Made by a program: the position numbers and the translations under genes. A DNA stretch of 64,000 nt, taken from Phycisphaera sp. (GTDB lineage Bacteria; Planctomycetota; Phycisphaerae; Phycisphaerales; Zrk34). The stretch is taken from positions 26,852-90,851 of the forward strand of contig WGMA01000065.1 of assembly GCA_016125285.1 (NCBI GenBank), in the 5' to 3' direction. Below the pieces are notes generated by a model. The model made no database searches. It was not told the DNA's origin and saw only the letters and a list, made by a program, of their open reading frames with translations. This document shows, one piece after another, positions 44,185 to 52,813 of the stretch. Position 1 is the stretch's first letter. Each line of letters starts with the position of its first letter.

Positions 44185-45483
44185 CTACTTCGCCGCCTTC
44201 TTCAGCACGCGGTCGCCGATGTCGCGGCGGAAGAACCCGCCCTCGAACGAGATCATGTCGCACGCGGCGTTCGCCCTGTCGCGCGCCTCGGCCAGATCCT
44301 TGCCGAGCGCGACGATGTTCAGCACGCGACCGCCGTTGGTCAGCACCTTGTCGCCCGACTTCTTCGTGCCCGCGTGGAAGATGAACACGTCGTCGAGCTT
44401 CGCCGCCTCGTCGAGGCCGTTGATCTCGATGCCCTTTTCGTAGTCGCCGGGGTAGCCGCCGCTGCACATCACCACGCAGCACGCCACGCGGCGGTCCCAG
44501 TCGATGTCGACCTTGTCCAGCGTGCCGTCGACCACCGCGAGCATGATCTCCAGCAGGTCGCCCTTCATCCGCACCATCAGCGGCTGGCACTCCGGATCGC
44601 CGAAGCGGCAGTTGTATTCCAGCACCTTCGGACCGCCCGGCGTGAGCATCAACCCCGCGTACAGCACGCCCTTGAACTCGACGCCGTCGCGACGCAGCGC
44701 GTCAATCGTCGGCACCAGCACCTGCCGGTCGATCACCTGCATCAGCTTGTCGTCGACCAGCGGTGTCGGCGTGTACGCGCCCATGCCGCCCGTGTTCGGG
44801 CCCGTGTCGCCCTCGCCGACCTGCTTGTGGTCCTGCGACGGTTCGAGCACGTAGATGTTCCGCCCGTCGACCAGCGCGAGGATCGACACCTCCTGACCGG
44901 TCAGCCGCTCCTCGATGATCACCTTGTCGCCCGCCTCGCCGAACGCGCGGTCGACCATGATCTGCTTCACCGCGTCGATCGCCTCGTCGGCGCTGTCGGT
45001 GACGATCACGCCCTTGCCCTTCGCCAGGCCCGCGGCCTTCACGACGACCGGCGTCTCGTGCGCCTCGACGTAAGCCAGCGCCGCGTCGGCGTTCTCGAAC
45101 GTGCGCGACTCGGCCGTGGGGATCGCCGCGCCGCGCATCAGCGCCTTGCTGAACGCCTTGTCCGCCTCGAGCGCCGCCGCCGCCTGGTTCGGACCGAACA
45201 CCTTCAGACCCAGCTTCGTCAGCCGATCGGCAAGACCGTTCGCCAGCGGATCCTCGGGGCCGATGACCACGAGTTCAATCTTGTTCTGCCGGCAGAAGTA
45301 GTCGATCGCCTCGGCGCTCTTCGTCGTGACCTGGCTGACGTCGAGCGTCGTGACGTTGGTGCCCACGCGGTCGGTCCCGCCGTTGCCCGGCGCAAAGAAC
45401 ACCCGCTTGCAGTTCTTCGACTGCTTGAGCTTCCACCCCAGCGCGTGCTCGCGACCACCGCTGCCGATCACCAGTACATTCAT
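44185..45483 (-). CDS. purD: phosphoribosylamine-glycine ligase (GARS)
   Basis: A 432-residue ATP-grasp enzyme that joins glycine to phosphoribosylamine in purine synthesis. It starts MNVLVIGSGGREHALGWKL, the classic PurD N-terminus. ATP-grasp segments include PVVVKAAGLAKGKGVIV, KVIIEERLTGQEVSILAL, GPNTGGMGAYTPTPL, GVLYAGLMLTPGGPKVLEYN and RFGDPECQPLMVRM. Length and order are normal. A GGAAGGAA-like ribosome site precedes the ATG. It is followed by hemL on the same strand. Confidence 0.97.
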   Translation of the reverse strand: MNVLVIGSGGREHALGWKLKQSKNCKRVFFAPGNGGTDRVGTNVTTLDVSQVTTKSAEAIDYFCRQNKIELVVIGPEDPLANGLADRLTKLGLKVFGPNQAAAALEADKAFSKALMRGAAIPTAESRTFENADAALAYVEAHETPVVVKAAGLAKGKGVIVTDSADEAIDAVKQIMVDRAFGEAGDKVIIEERLTGQEVSILALVDGRNIYVLEPSQDHKQVGEGDTGPNTGGMGAYTPTPLVDDKLMQVIDRQVLVPTIDALRRDGVEFKGVLYAGLMLTPGGPKVLEYNCRFGDPECQPLMVRMKGDLLEIMLAVVDGTLDKVDIDWDRRVACCVVMCSGGYPGDYEKGIEINGLDEAAKLDDVFIFHAGTKKSGDKVLTNGGRVLNIVALGKDLAEARDRANAACDMISFEGGFFRRDIGDRVLKKAAK

Positions 45484-45597
45484 GCGTTTCCTTCCATGCA
45501 GGGTGCGTATTCTAAGCCCTCACCCCACACCCGCAACAACACACACCGCGCTGTCGCCACACACCACCACACCACCACGCGCACGCCCCAACGTCAT

Positions 45598-45625
45598 TTG
45601 ACAAGCGATCGGCTGCACCTACAAT
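45598..45625 (+). promoter_or_regulatory. sigma-70 promoter of tRNA-fMet
   Basis: A perfect TTGACA (45598-45603) is separated by 16 bp from TACAAT (45620-45625), with the -10 box ending 15 bp before the tRNA. It is the best promoter in the window. Confidence 0.85.
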
Positions 45626-45640
45626 GCCGTACCCTAATGA

Positions 45641-45714
<74 letters not shown>

Positions 45715-45792
45715 TTTTCGACAATTCACGCTGACCGCGCTAGTTGCGCGGACCCGCCTACGGGCGGAGCGGCCGTAACCAAGGCTCAGCGT

Positions 45793-45808
45793 CGGGTAGT
45801 ACTACCCG
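45793..45808. promoter_or_regulatory. 16-bp palindrome upstream of integrase
   Basis: CGGGTAGTACTACCCG is a perfect palindrome 21 bp before the integrase start. It could be an operator for a dimeric regulator or an arm-type site. No function is shown by sequence alone. Confidence 0.45.
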
Positions 45809-45829
45809 GCGCGACCAAGGAGACGGCCG

Positions 45830-47113
45830 ATGTCTTTATCAGCCCCCCTCAAGGTTCCGCAGTTCCGGGTACACAAAGGTTCAGGCCAGGGCTACGCCAA
45901 CGCCTGGGGCCGGCGCATCTATTTCGGCAAGCACGACCTGCCCGATGCGATGCGGCGCTACCACGAGTTCGTCGCCGAGTACATGGCCAACGGCGGGCAG
46001 CCGCCTGTGCAGCCGGACCAGATGACGATCAAGGAACTGATCGCGCGATTCTGGGTCCACGCCGAGGGGTACTACCTCGACGCCGACGGCAACCCTAGCA
46101 CCGAGATCGAAGCGTTCCGCTACGCGCTCAAGCCGCTGAAGGAACTCTTCGCCGAGTCGCAGGTCAGCGACTTCGGCCCGCGCGCCCTGCAGGCCGTGCG
46201 GCAGCGCATGATCGAGTACGGATGGTGCCGCACGTACATCAACAAGCACATCGTCCGCGTGAAGTCCGTATTCCGCTGGGCGGCCGAGCAGGAGTTGATC
46301 TCCGGCAGCGTGTATCACGCGCTGCAGGCGGTCGCGGGCCTGCGCAAAGGCCGCTGCGGCGCACGCGAGTCCGATCCGGTCAAGCCGGTCCCGATCGAGC
46401 ACATCAACGCCATCAAGCCCTTCGTCAGCCGGCAGGTCTGGGCGATCATCCAACTGCAACTGCTCACGGGCGCTCGCGCCGGCGAGCTGGTCGGCCTGCG
46501 CCCGCGCGACATCAACACGACGGGCCGCATCTGGACTCACACGCCCGACGCGCACAAGACCGCGCACCACGGCCACAAGCGGGCGATCTACTTCGGCCCG
46601 CAGGCGCAGGCCGTGCTCGAACCATTTCTGACCCGGCAACTCGACGCCCCGATGTTCAGCCCGCAAGAAGCCGAGCAGGAGCGCCGTGAGAAAATGCACG
46701 CCGCCCGCGCGACGCCGATGTCGTGCGGCAACCGGCCCGGCCTCAACAAGAAGCACAAGCCCCGGCGCTCCGCGGGCGAGGTCTACGACGTGGACGCCTA
46801 CCGGCGAGCGATCGCCCGCGCGTGCGACCAGGCGTTCCTGCCGCCCGAGCCGCTCGCCCAGCGCGAGAAGGAAACGAAGAAGGCGTGGAAGGCTCGCCTG
46901 ACCGACGAGCAGAAAGAGCGCCTCGCCAAGTGGCAGACCGACCATCGTTGGCACCCGCACCAACTGCGTCACAACGCGGCGACGGAACTGCGGAAGGAGT
47001 TCGGCATCGAGGTCGCCCGGATCATCCTCGGCCACCGGTCCGCCGCGATCACCGAGGTCTACGCTGAACTCGATCAGGCAAAGGCGGTCGAGGCCATGCT
47101 TCGCGTAGGTTGA
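45830..47113 (+). CDS. tyrosine-type site-specific integrase
   Basis: A 427-residue phage-type tyrosine recombinase that inserts the element at the tRNA. The N-terminus looks like an arm/core-binding region. The catalytic domain has R216 (TGARAGEL), H377-Q-L-R380, H402 (LGHRSAAIT) and nucleophile Y411 (EVYAE), so the set appears complete. The long insert between R216 and HxxR (about 265-345) is Arg/Lys-rich and includes RPGLNKKHKPRRS. The ATG at 45830 has an AAGGAG site 8 bases upstream. A bidirectional-looking terminator follows the gene. Confidence 0.93.
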   Translation: MSLSAPLKVPQFRVHKGSGQGYANAWGRRIYFGKHDLPDAMRRYHEFVAEYMANGGQPPVQPDQMTIKELIARFWVHAEGYYLDADGNPSTEIEAFRYALKPLKELFAESQVSDFGPRALQAVRQRMIEYGWCRTYINKHIVRVKSVFRWAAEQELISGSVYHALQAVAGLRKGRCGARESDPVKPVPIEHINAIKPFVSRQVWAIIQLQLLTGARAGELVGLRPRDINTTGRIWTHTPDAHKTAHHGHKRAIYFGPQAQAVLEPFLTRQLDAPMFSPQEAEQERREKMHAARATPMSCGNRPGLNKKHKPRRSAGEVYDVDAYRRAIARACDQAFLPPEPLAQREKETKKAWKARLTDEQKERLAKWQTDHRWHPHQLRHNAATELRKEFGIEVARIILGHRSAAITEVYAELDQAKAVEAMLRVG

Positions 47114-47132
47114 ATGTCGAGCATTCATGCAG

Positions 47133-47160
47133 AAAACCCCGGTTTGCGCCGGGGTTTTTT
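47133..47160 (+). terminator. terminator after integrase
   Basis: AAAACCCCGG (47133-47142) pairs with CCGGGGTTTT (49-58 of 47149-47158) around a 6-base loop, followed by a T run. The A and T flanks on both sides would let it act in both directions. Confidence 0.85.
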
Positions 47161-47267
47161 CATGCGCGGACCTCAGCCCTTAGGCGACCGTTACGCGCCC
47201 CTTAGCCGACCTCAAGCAATGCAACGCCACGCGATAGTTACTCGTGTCCAACACGGAGTGACTTCAC

Positions 47268-47600
47268 ATGGCAATCGACATTGAAAAAGAGACGGTCGTC
47301 AGCCTGACCGAGGCGACGAAGATTCTACCAAAGGTCAACGGCAAACGCCCGTCCATCTCCACGATGTGGCGCTGGTGCCGCAAGGGCCTGCGCGGCGTCC
47401 ACCTCGAATACATCCGCGTTGGCCGCAACATCGCCACGAGCCGCGAGGCGATGAACCGATTCTTCACGGCGCTCGCCGCCGCCGATGAGCCGGTCGGTGA
47501 TGAGCGAGCGGTCAACCCGAGCCCTAAACCAACTCCGCCGTCGCATCGCCGGGCTTCCCTCGAAGCCGCGGACAAGGTGCTCGAACGCGCGGGCATCTGA
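47268..47600 (+). CDS. DUF1580-type HTH protein, possible excisionase
   Basis: A 110-residue protein. The core TVVSLTEATKILPKVNGKR, STMWRWCRKGLRGVHLEYIR and ATSREAMNRFFTAL match the planctomycete DUF1580 pattern and a MerR/excisionase-like helix-turn-helix. It lies just after the integrase, where phages often keep an excisionase, so directing excision is a reasonable guess. The last 40 residues are Pro/Ala-rich and probably disordered. A GGAG-like site precedes the ATG. Confidence 0.78.
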   Translation: MAIDIEKETVVSLTEATKILPKVNGKRPSISTMWRWCRKGLRGVHLEYIRVGRNIATSREAMNRFFTALAAADEPVGDERAVNPSPKPTPPSHRRASLEAADKVLERAGI

Positions 47601-47615
47601 CGCACGAGAGGAAGC

Positions 47616-48764
47616 ATGCCAATCGAACCTCACGACACAACACCGCTGATCAGCCTCGGCCAAAGCGACTATCGCCGCGACATCTACCCGCACGACCTGA
47701 TCACCAAACCCAAGACCACGACCATGAAAAACGTTCTCACCTACTCGGCCCTGAACACGTTCCGCAACTGCCCGCGGAAGTACAAGCACCGCTACCTCGA
47801 TCATCTGCGCCGGCCTGAGCGCCCGGATGCGTTGGCGTTCGGCTCGGTCATCCACGGCGCGCTGGAGCGATGGCACCGCCAGGCGACTGACGAGCCGACG
47901 ACCACGCGGCTGTTTCAGATCTTCGACTACCTCGACGCGCAGTTCCCGCAGCGCGAGGGCGACGAGAAGCAGAAACACCAGTGGCACATCGCCCGCGCCA
48001 TGTTTGCCGGGTACTCCGATCGGTACGAGCACGAAGAGTTCGAAGTCGTCGAGGTCGAGAAGGAATTCCAGGCCGAGATTCGCAACCCTGACACCAACCG
48101 GCTGAGCCAGACGTTCGTGATCGCCGGCAAGGCGGACGGCATCGTGCGTCTGCATGGTGAGCTTTACCTGCTCGAACACAAGACGGCGTCGGCGATCACA
48201 TCGGATTACCTGGACCGCCTCTGGACCGACACGCAGATCGCGCTGTACTGCCACTACCTCCGCGAGTTGGGCTACCCGATCATCGGCGTTATCTACAACG
48301 TCCTGCTGAAGACCCGTCTGAAGCAGCGTGTCGGCGAAACCCAGCAGGAGTTCGAGGCCCGTCGCGCGGAACTGGCCGCGAAGAACAAGAGCGGGCGATC
48401 GACCGCGAAGCAGCAGATGCCAGAGACGGACGACGAGTTCCGCGCCCGCCTGGCGGCGTGGTACGCGCGGTCCGAATCGTTCCACCGCGAGCGCATCTAC
48501 CTGTCCGAAGACCGCATGGCCATGTTGCAGGAGGAGGTCTGGGAGATCACGCAGCAATACCTCGACGCGCGCCGGCGCGGCAAGTGGCTGCTCAACACAT
48601 CAAACTGCTTCTCGTACCAGCGGCCGTGTGAATATTTGGCCTATTGCCAGTCGGGCTTCAGCCCGAACGTGCGCGACAACCTCTTTGAGGTCGCGCCGCC
48701 CCATGAAGAACTTGTCGAACTGACCATCGGCGGCGCTGACGCCAGCGACGACACCGATTTCTGA
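47616..48764 (+). CDS. PD-(D/E)XK superfamily nuclease
   Basis: A 382-residue protein of the RecB/Cas4-like PD-(D/E)XK family. It shows LTYSALNTFRNCPRKYKHRY (start of the fold), LAFGSVIHGALERWHR, then the catalytic strand GKADGIVRLHGELYLLEHKT (D in KADG; E-x-K in LEHKT). Near the end are Cys residues (NCFSYQRPCEYLAYCQSG) that resemble the Cas4/AddB iron-sulfur cluster, with perhaps a fourth Cys missing. It may process DNA ends in phage recombination or replication. ATG 47616 has a GAGGA site. A later ATG at 47724 begins the conserved part and is the alternative. Confidence 0.85.
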   Translation: MPIEPHDTTPLISLGQSDYRRDIYPHDLITKPKTTTMKNVLTYSALNTFRNCPRKYKHRYLDHLRRPERPDALAFGSVIHGALERWHRQATDEPTTTRLFQIFDYLDAQFPQREGDEKQKHQWHIARAMFAGYSDRYEHEEFEVVEVEKEFQAEIRNPDTNRLSQTFVIAGKADGIVRLHGELYLLEHKTASAITSDYLDRLWTDTQIALYCHYLRELGYPIIGVIYNVLLKTRLKQRVGETQQEFEARRAELAAKNKSGRSTAKQQMPETDDEFRARLAAWYARSESFHRERIYLSEDRMAMLQEEVWEITQQYLDARRRGKWLLNTSNCFSYQRPCEYLAYCQSGFSPNVRDNLFEVAPPHEELVELTIGGADASDDTDF

Positions 48765-48810
48765 TTCCACGCCCCCGGACCCGGAACACCCCTTGCCCAA
48801 GGAGCACGCG

Positions 48811-49533
48811 ATGACATTGACGTTGCCCACGACACGCAGCAAACCATCGGTCGATCTGTCGACCAAGACCACGCTGATCTACGGCCCGCCGAAGATCGGC
48901 AAGAGCACCTTCGCCAGCCGGTTCCCGAGCGCTCTGTTCTTCGAGTGTGAGCCGGGACTGAACGAGCTGGAGGTGTTCAAGATGCCGACGTACACGTGGC
49001 CGGACTTCCTGGCCGCGTGCAAGCTCATCGCCGCCGGCAACCACGACTTCAAGACCATCGTCATCGACACGGCAGACAACGCTTTCAAGTACTGCTCGGA
49101 GTTTATCTGCGGCAAGCACAACATCGAGTACGAAGGCGACCTCGGCCACGGCAAGGGCTGGGCGCTCGTGAAGAACGAATGGCACCGCGTGCTCACGCGG
49201 CTGGCGAGCCTGCCCTACGGCCTAGTGCTGATCAGCCACGCCGTGGACAAGACCATCGAGACGCGCACGGGTGAATACACGAAGACGCAACCCAGTCTGC
49301 CCGACCGGGCGCGGCACGTCGTGCTCGGCCTCGTGGACATGATCCTCTACTGCGACACCGTGCCGCGCAAGGACGCCGGCGGCAACACGGTCGTCGATCG
49401 CATCATCCGCACCAAGCCCCACCCGACGTATGAGGCCGGCGATCGCACCGGCCGACTGCCCGATTCCCTCCCGCTGAACTTCGACGCCTTCGCCAAGGCG
49501 TTCGCTTCTCCCTCGTCCAAACCCTCCAAGTGA
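48811..49533 (+). CDS. phage AAA/RecA-type ATPase (Sak4-like)
   Basis: A 240-residue ATPase with Walker A GPPKIGKST at residues 25-33 and a Walker B-like strand FKTIVIDTADNAFK. Phage proteins of this kind (AAA_24/Sak4) are thought to act as single-strand annealing/recombination helpers, and it lies next to a DUF669 protein, as is common. The ATG at 48811 has AAGGAG 6 bases upstream; an upstream TTG at 48793 is rejected. It is followed at 13 bp by the DUF669 gene. Confidence 0.85.
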   Translation: MTLTLPTTRSKPSVDLSTKTTLIYGPPKIGKSTFASRFPSALFFECEPGLNELEVFKMPTYTWPDFLAACKLIAAGNHDFKTIVIDTADNAFKYCSEFICGKHNIEYEGDLGHGKGWALVKNEWHRVLTRLASLPYGLVLISHAVDKTIETRTGEYTKTQPSLPDRARHVVLGLVDMILYCDTVPRKDAGGNTVVDRIIRTKPHPTYEAGDRTGRLPDSLPLNFDAFAKAFASPSSKPSK

Positions 49534-49546
49534 AAGGACCCGACAG

Positions 49547-50095
49547 ATGACCACGACCAACGAATCCAACAACGGCCACGACCACATCGAGAACCCCAGC
49601 GCATTCGATCAGGACGCTTACCCGTCGCACGATGCGGCGCAGCCGGGTCCGGGGGCTGACCTGTCCGCCTTCGACGACGACTACGCCGAAGCCGAAGCGC
49701 CGGAGTTCGATGAGGTGCCCGACGGCAAGTACCAGGTGCGCGTCCACACGGTGAAGTTCGCCCGCAGCCAGAAGAACGACCCGATGATCAAGTGGGACAC
49801 GGTGATCATCTCCGGCCAGCACGCGGGTCGGCACATCTTCAAGAACTCGGTGATCACGCAGTCGTCGCTGCCGTTCGTGAAGGCGGACCTGCAGACACTG
49901 GGCCTCAAGCTGGAGAAGTTCAGCGAGCTGCCCAACCACCTGGACGCGCTGCTCGACCTGACGATCGGCGTGACCAAGCGCACCAAGGGCGAGTACGCCA
50001 ACGTCTACTTCAACAAGCTGCTGAACATCCCCCCCGGAATCGGCGGCGACGCCGGGGGCGGGATCGACCTGTCGAAGGAACCCGCCCCGTTCTGA
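49547..50095 (+). CDS. DUF669 family protein (probable ssDNA-binding accessory)
   Basis: A 182-residue protein. Residues 1-50 are acidic and disordered. The rest (VPDGKYQVRVHTVKFARSQK, then FVKADLQTLGLKLEKFSEL and YANVYFNKLLNIPPG) fits DUF669, an OB-like phage family usually next to Sak4-type ATPases. It probably serves as a single-strand DNA-binding partner; this is inference. A GAAAGGA site precedes the ATG. A terminator follows about 20 bp after the stop, so this may end the first transcript. Confidence 0.8.
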   Translation: MTTTNESNNGHDHIENPSAFDQDAYPSHDAAQPGPGADLSAFDDDYAEAEAPEFDEVPDGKYQVRVHTVKFARSQKNDPMIKWDTVIISGQHAGRHIFKNSVITQSSLPFVKADLQTLGLKLEKFSELPNHLDALLDLTIGVTKRTKGEYANVYFNKLLNIPPGIGGDAGGGIDLSKEPAPF

Positions 50096-50115
50096 CCCAA
50101 GCCTGTGTCGTGGGG

Positions 50116-50167
50116 CCGCTCCCGAAAGCATGCGCTGCACCGCTGTAAGTCTTTCGGGGCGGTTTTT
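50116..50167 (+). terminator. rho-independent terminator after DUF669 gene
   Basis: CCGCTCCCGAAAG (50116-50128) pairs with CTTTCGGGGCGG (50151-50162) with one bulge, then five T. The loop is long (22 bases). Confidence 0.75.
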
Positions 50168-50214
50168 CCCAGCACCGGGGGTTCCAGGGACACGGATGGT
50201 TTCACGCATCACGG

Positions 50215-50691
50215 ATGAACATTGTCATGAGTTTTCAGATCGTCATTGATACGCGCGAGCAGGAACCGTACGGGTTCACCTGCGACACAGTGAGCCGCAA
50301 GCTCGAGGCCGGCGACTACTCGGTCGTCGGGCACGAGGACGCGGTTGCCGTCGAGCGCAAGAGCCTGCCCGATTTCGTTCACACTGTGATCCACGACTTC
50401 GATCGCTTCGCCGTCGAGCTGATGAAGCTGGGGGCTATGCGGTGCGCGTGCGTGGTGGTCGAGGCCGACCTCGACGCGGTGCTGCGGGGCCTCGCGGCCG
50501 ACAAGTTGCGGGGCGCATCGCCGGCGTCGGTGCTCGGGGCGGCGCTCTACGTGGCGGTGCGCTACCGCGTGCCCGTGTACTGGTGCGGCAGCCGCCAGGC
50601 GGCGTGCGTGTTCACCGATCGGTTCCTGCGGATGTTCGTGCGGGAGGTTTCGACGCCGGGCAATCCAGGGGCGGGGGTGGCGCATGCCTGA
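50215..50691 (+). CDS. ERCC4-type nuclease
   Basis: A 158-residue ERCC4-domain protein. The nuclease core is visible: VIDTREQEPYGF, then KLEAGDYSVVGHEDAVAVER, then ERKSLPDF (the ERKxxxD signature). ERCC4 nucleases cut branched or single-stranded DNA near forks. It has no HhH tail, so it is shorter than cellular XPF/Mus81. The start is either 50215 or 50227, because no clear ribosome site is present. The last codons overlap the helicase start by 8 bp, so the two are coupled. Confidence 0.86.
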   Translation: MNIVMSFQIVIDTREQEPYGFTCDTVSRKLEAGDYSVVGHEDAVAVERKSLPDFVHTVIHDFDRFAVELMKLGAMRCACVVVEADLDAVLRGLAADKLRGASPASVLGAALYVAVRYRVPVYWCGSRQAACVFTDRFLRMFVREVSTPGNPGAGVAHA

Positions 50692-52813
50692 GACCATTCG
50701 CGGAACCATCACGCGCGTGTATCACAGCGGGCCGCAGTTCTCCGCTGGGCTACTCGACGCCGACGACGGGCGACGGGTCCGGTTCTGCGGCAAGTTCTGC
50801 GCCAATGACGGCGACGTGGTCGCCCTGGTCGGGTCGTGGACGCTCGACCGCAAGTACGGGCACCAGTTCACGGTCACGGCCCTGCGGTACGACCTGCCCG
50901 ACAACCTCGACGGCCTGGCCAACTACCTCATCAAGCATCCGGCGTTCGTCGGCATCGGCGAGGCCACCGCACGCAAGCTGGTGACGCACGCCGGCAGCGC
51001 CGACGCGCTCGATCGCATGATCCGCGACGGCACGGACGACCTGCACGAGACGCTTCGGATTCCGCGGGCCACGCTTGAGCGGTTGCGCGCTGCGTGGATC
51101 GCCAACAGCGCCGAGAACGAGGTTCGCACGTACCTGGCGGGCTTCGGGCTGACGCATCACCAGATGAACACATTGATCGGCGTGTACGGCGACGGCGTGG
51201 TGAGCGTGCTTCGCGCCGACCCATACAAGCTCATCCAGCACGTCAAGGGCTACGGCTTCAAGAAGGTCGACAAGATCGCCCGCGCCACCGGCGTGGCGAA
51301 GAACCACGCAGGCCGGATCGAAGCGGGCCTGATGTACTGCCTCACCGAGCAGATCGGCAGCGGGCACACGTGGACCGCCGGCACCGATCTGATTGAGCAG
51401 GCCAACGACCTGCTCGTGCTCGACACGCTCGACGCCCACGACCTGATCCGCCAGGCGGGCGATCGCCTGTTGGCGCGTGGCGACATGGTCGCGGATGGCC
51501 CCGCTGTGACCACGCCGTACTTCCTCGAAGCCGAGCAGACCATCCGGCAGACGTTCGATCGGTACGGCTCGATCGATTGCCCGCTGATCACGGGCGCGTT
51601 CGATCCTTCGAACCTCAGCCCGCAGCAGGCCGAGGCGTATCGGTGCGCCATGTGGCACCGGATCAGCGTCATCTCCGGCTTGGCGGGCACCGGCAAGACG
51701 TTCGTTGTGGCGCGGTTGGCGCAGACCTGCCGGCGGGCCGACTTGGCGGTGAAGCTGTGTGCGCCGACGGGCAAGGCCGCCAAACGAATCGAGGAGTTGC
51801 TCCGCGCGAAGTACCGCCAGCAGCTCGAGGCGAGCACGATCCACCGCATGCTCGAATACAACGGCACGGGCTTCGGCGTCGATGTGGTCGATGCCGACGT
51901 GGTGATCGTTGACGAGGTGTCGATGGTCGACGTGCCGCTGATGGCGAACCTGCTGCGGCGGATCGACTTCAATCGCACGCGGCTCGTCTTGGTCGGCGAT
52001 CACAACCAGTTGCCGCCGGTCGGGCCGGGCAACGTACTGCGCGATCTGGTGCAGCACCGCCTCGTGCCCACGGTCGTGCTGGACAAGGTGTATCGCCAGG
52101 CGGGCGTACTCAAGTGCAACAGCACCGCCGTGCTGCATGGCGAGGTCCACCCGACCGAGATGGATGATGAGACGCGGTGGATCGTCGTCGACCAGTTCTC
52201 CGACGCGCAGCAGATTCAACTTTACCTGCGCGATCTGGTGCTGGACCGGCTGCCGTCGCGCTTTCGCTACGACCCGGTGCGCGACGTGCAGGTCATCACG
52301 CCGACGCACAAGGGCCCGCTGGGCACGAAGGCGATCAACGAGGCGATGCAGATGCTGCTGCAGGGCAGTGTCGAGAAGAAGTTCTGCGTCGGCGACAAGG
52401 TCATCCAGACCAGCAACGATTATGAACTGGGCGTGATGAACGGCACGATCGGGTTCGTCGTCGATGTGGCGAAGTCTGGTTACACCATCGCGTTCGACGG
52501 CGTGGGACCGAAGTTCGTCGAGGGCGAACGCCTGTCCAACGTGATGCTCGCCTATGCCCTCACCGCGCATAAAGCGCAGGGCAGCGAGTTCCCCTGCGCG
52601 GTCGTGCTCTGCCACAAGTCGCATTTCTTCGCCGACCGCAACTGGCTCTACACCGCCGTGACCCGCGCGTCGCAGACGTGCGTGTTGCTCGGCGACCGCT
52701 GGGGCCTGCGCAGCGCCGCGAAGAAGAACAACGTCATCCACCGGCGCACGTTCCTGAGCCGCTGGACATCGGCCTCACCCCCGGCCGTCCCGCAGGAGGT
52801 GACGTGCGGATGA
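50684..52813 (+). CDS. RecD2-like SF1 helicase
   Basis: A 709-residue helicase. The N-terminus has an OB-like start and helix-hairpin-helix segments (HPAFVGIGEATARKLVTHAG). The motor has Walker A GLAGTGKT (about 331-338), DEVSMVD (about 409-415), LVGDHNQLPPVGPGNVL and the motif HKAQGSEFPCAVVL near the end. The layout matches RecD2/TraA-type 5'-3' helicases. In the phage it may replace or help a replicative or recombination helicase. The start lies within the end of the ERCC4 gene. The stop overlaps the primase gene start (ATGA). Confidence 0.92.
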   Translation: MPETIRGTITRVYHSGPQFSAGLLDADDGRRVRFCGKFCANDGDVVALVGSWTLDRKYGHQFTVTALRYDLPDNLDGLANYLIKHPAFVGIGEATARKLVTHAGSADALDRMIRDGTDDLHETLRIPRATLERLRAAWIANSAENEVRTYLAGFGLTHHQMNTLIGVYGDGVVSVLRADPYKLIQHVKGYGFKKVDKIARATGVAKNHAGRIEAGLMYCLTEQIGSGHTWTAGTDLIEQANDLLVLDTLDAHDLIRQAGDRLLARGDMVADGPAVTTPYFLEAEQTIRQTFDRYGSIDCPLITGAFDPSNLSPQQAEAYRCAMWHRISVISGLAGTGKTFVVARLAQTCRRADLAVKLCAPTGKAAKRIEELLRAKYRQQLEASTIHRMLEYNGTGFGVDVVDADVVIVDEVSMVDVPLMANLLRRIDFNRTRLVLVGDHNQLPPVGPGNVLRDLVQHRLVPTVVLDKVYRQAGVLKCNSTAVLHGEVHPTEMDDETRWIVVDQFSDAQQIQLYLRDLVLDRLPSRFRYDPVRDVQVITPTHKGPLGTKAINEAMQMLLQGSVEKKFCVGDKVIQTSNDYELGVMNGTIGFVVDVAKSGYTIAFDGVGPKFVEGERLSNVMLAYALTAHKAQGSEFPCAVVLCHKSHFFADRNWLYTAVTRASQTCVLLGDRWGLRSAAKKNNVIHRRTFLSRWTSASPPAVPQEVTCG

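Noticed and set aside
50750..52741. 663-residue minus-strand open frame
   Set aside because: Antisense to the RecD2-like helicase with intact motifs.
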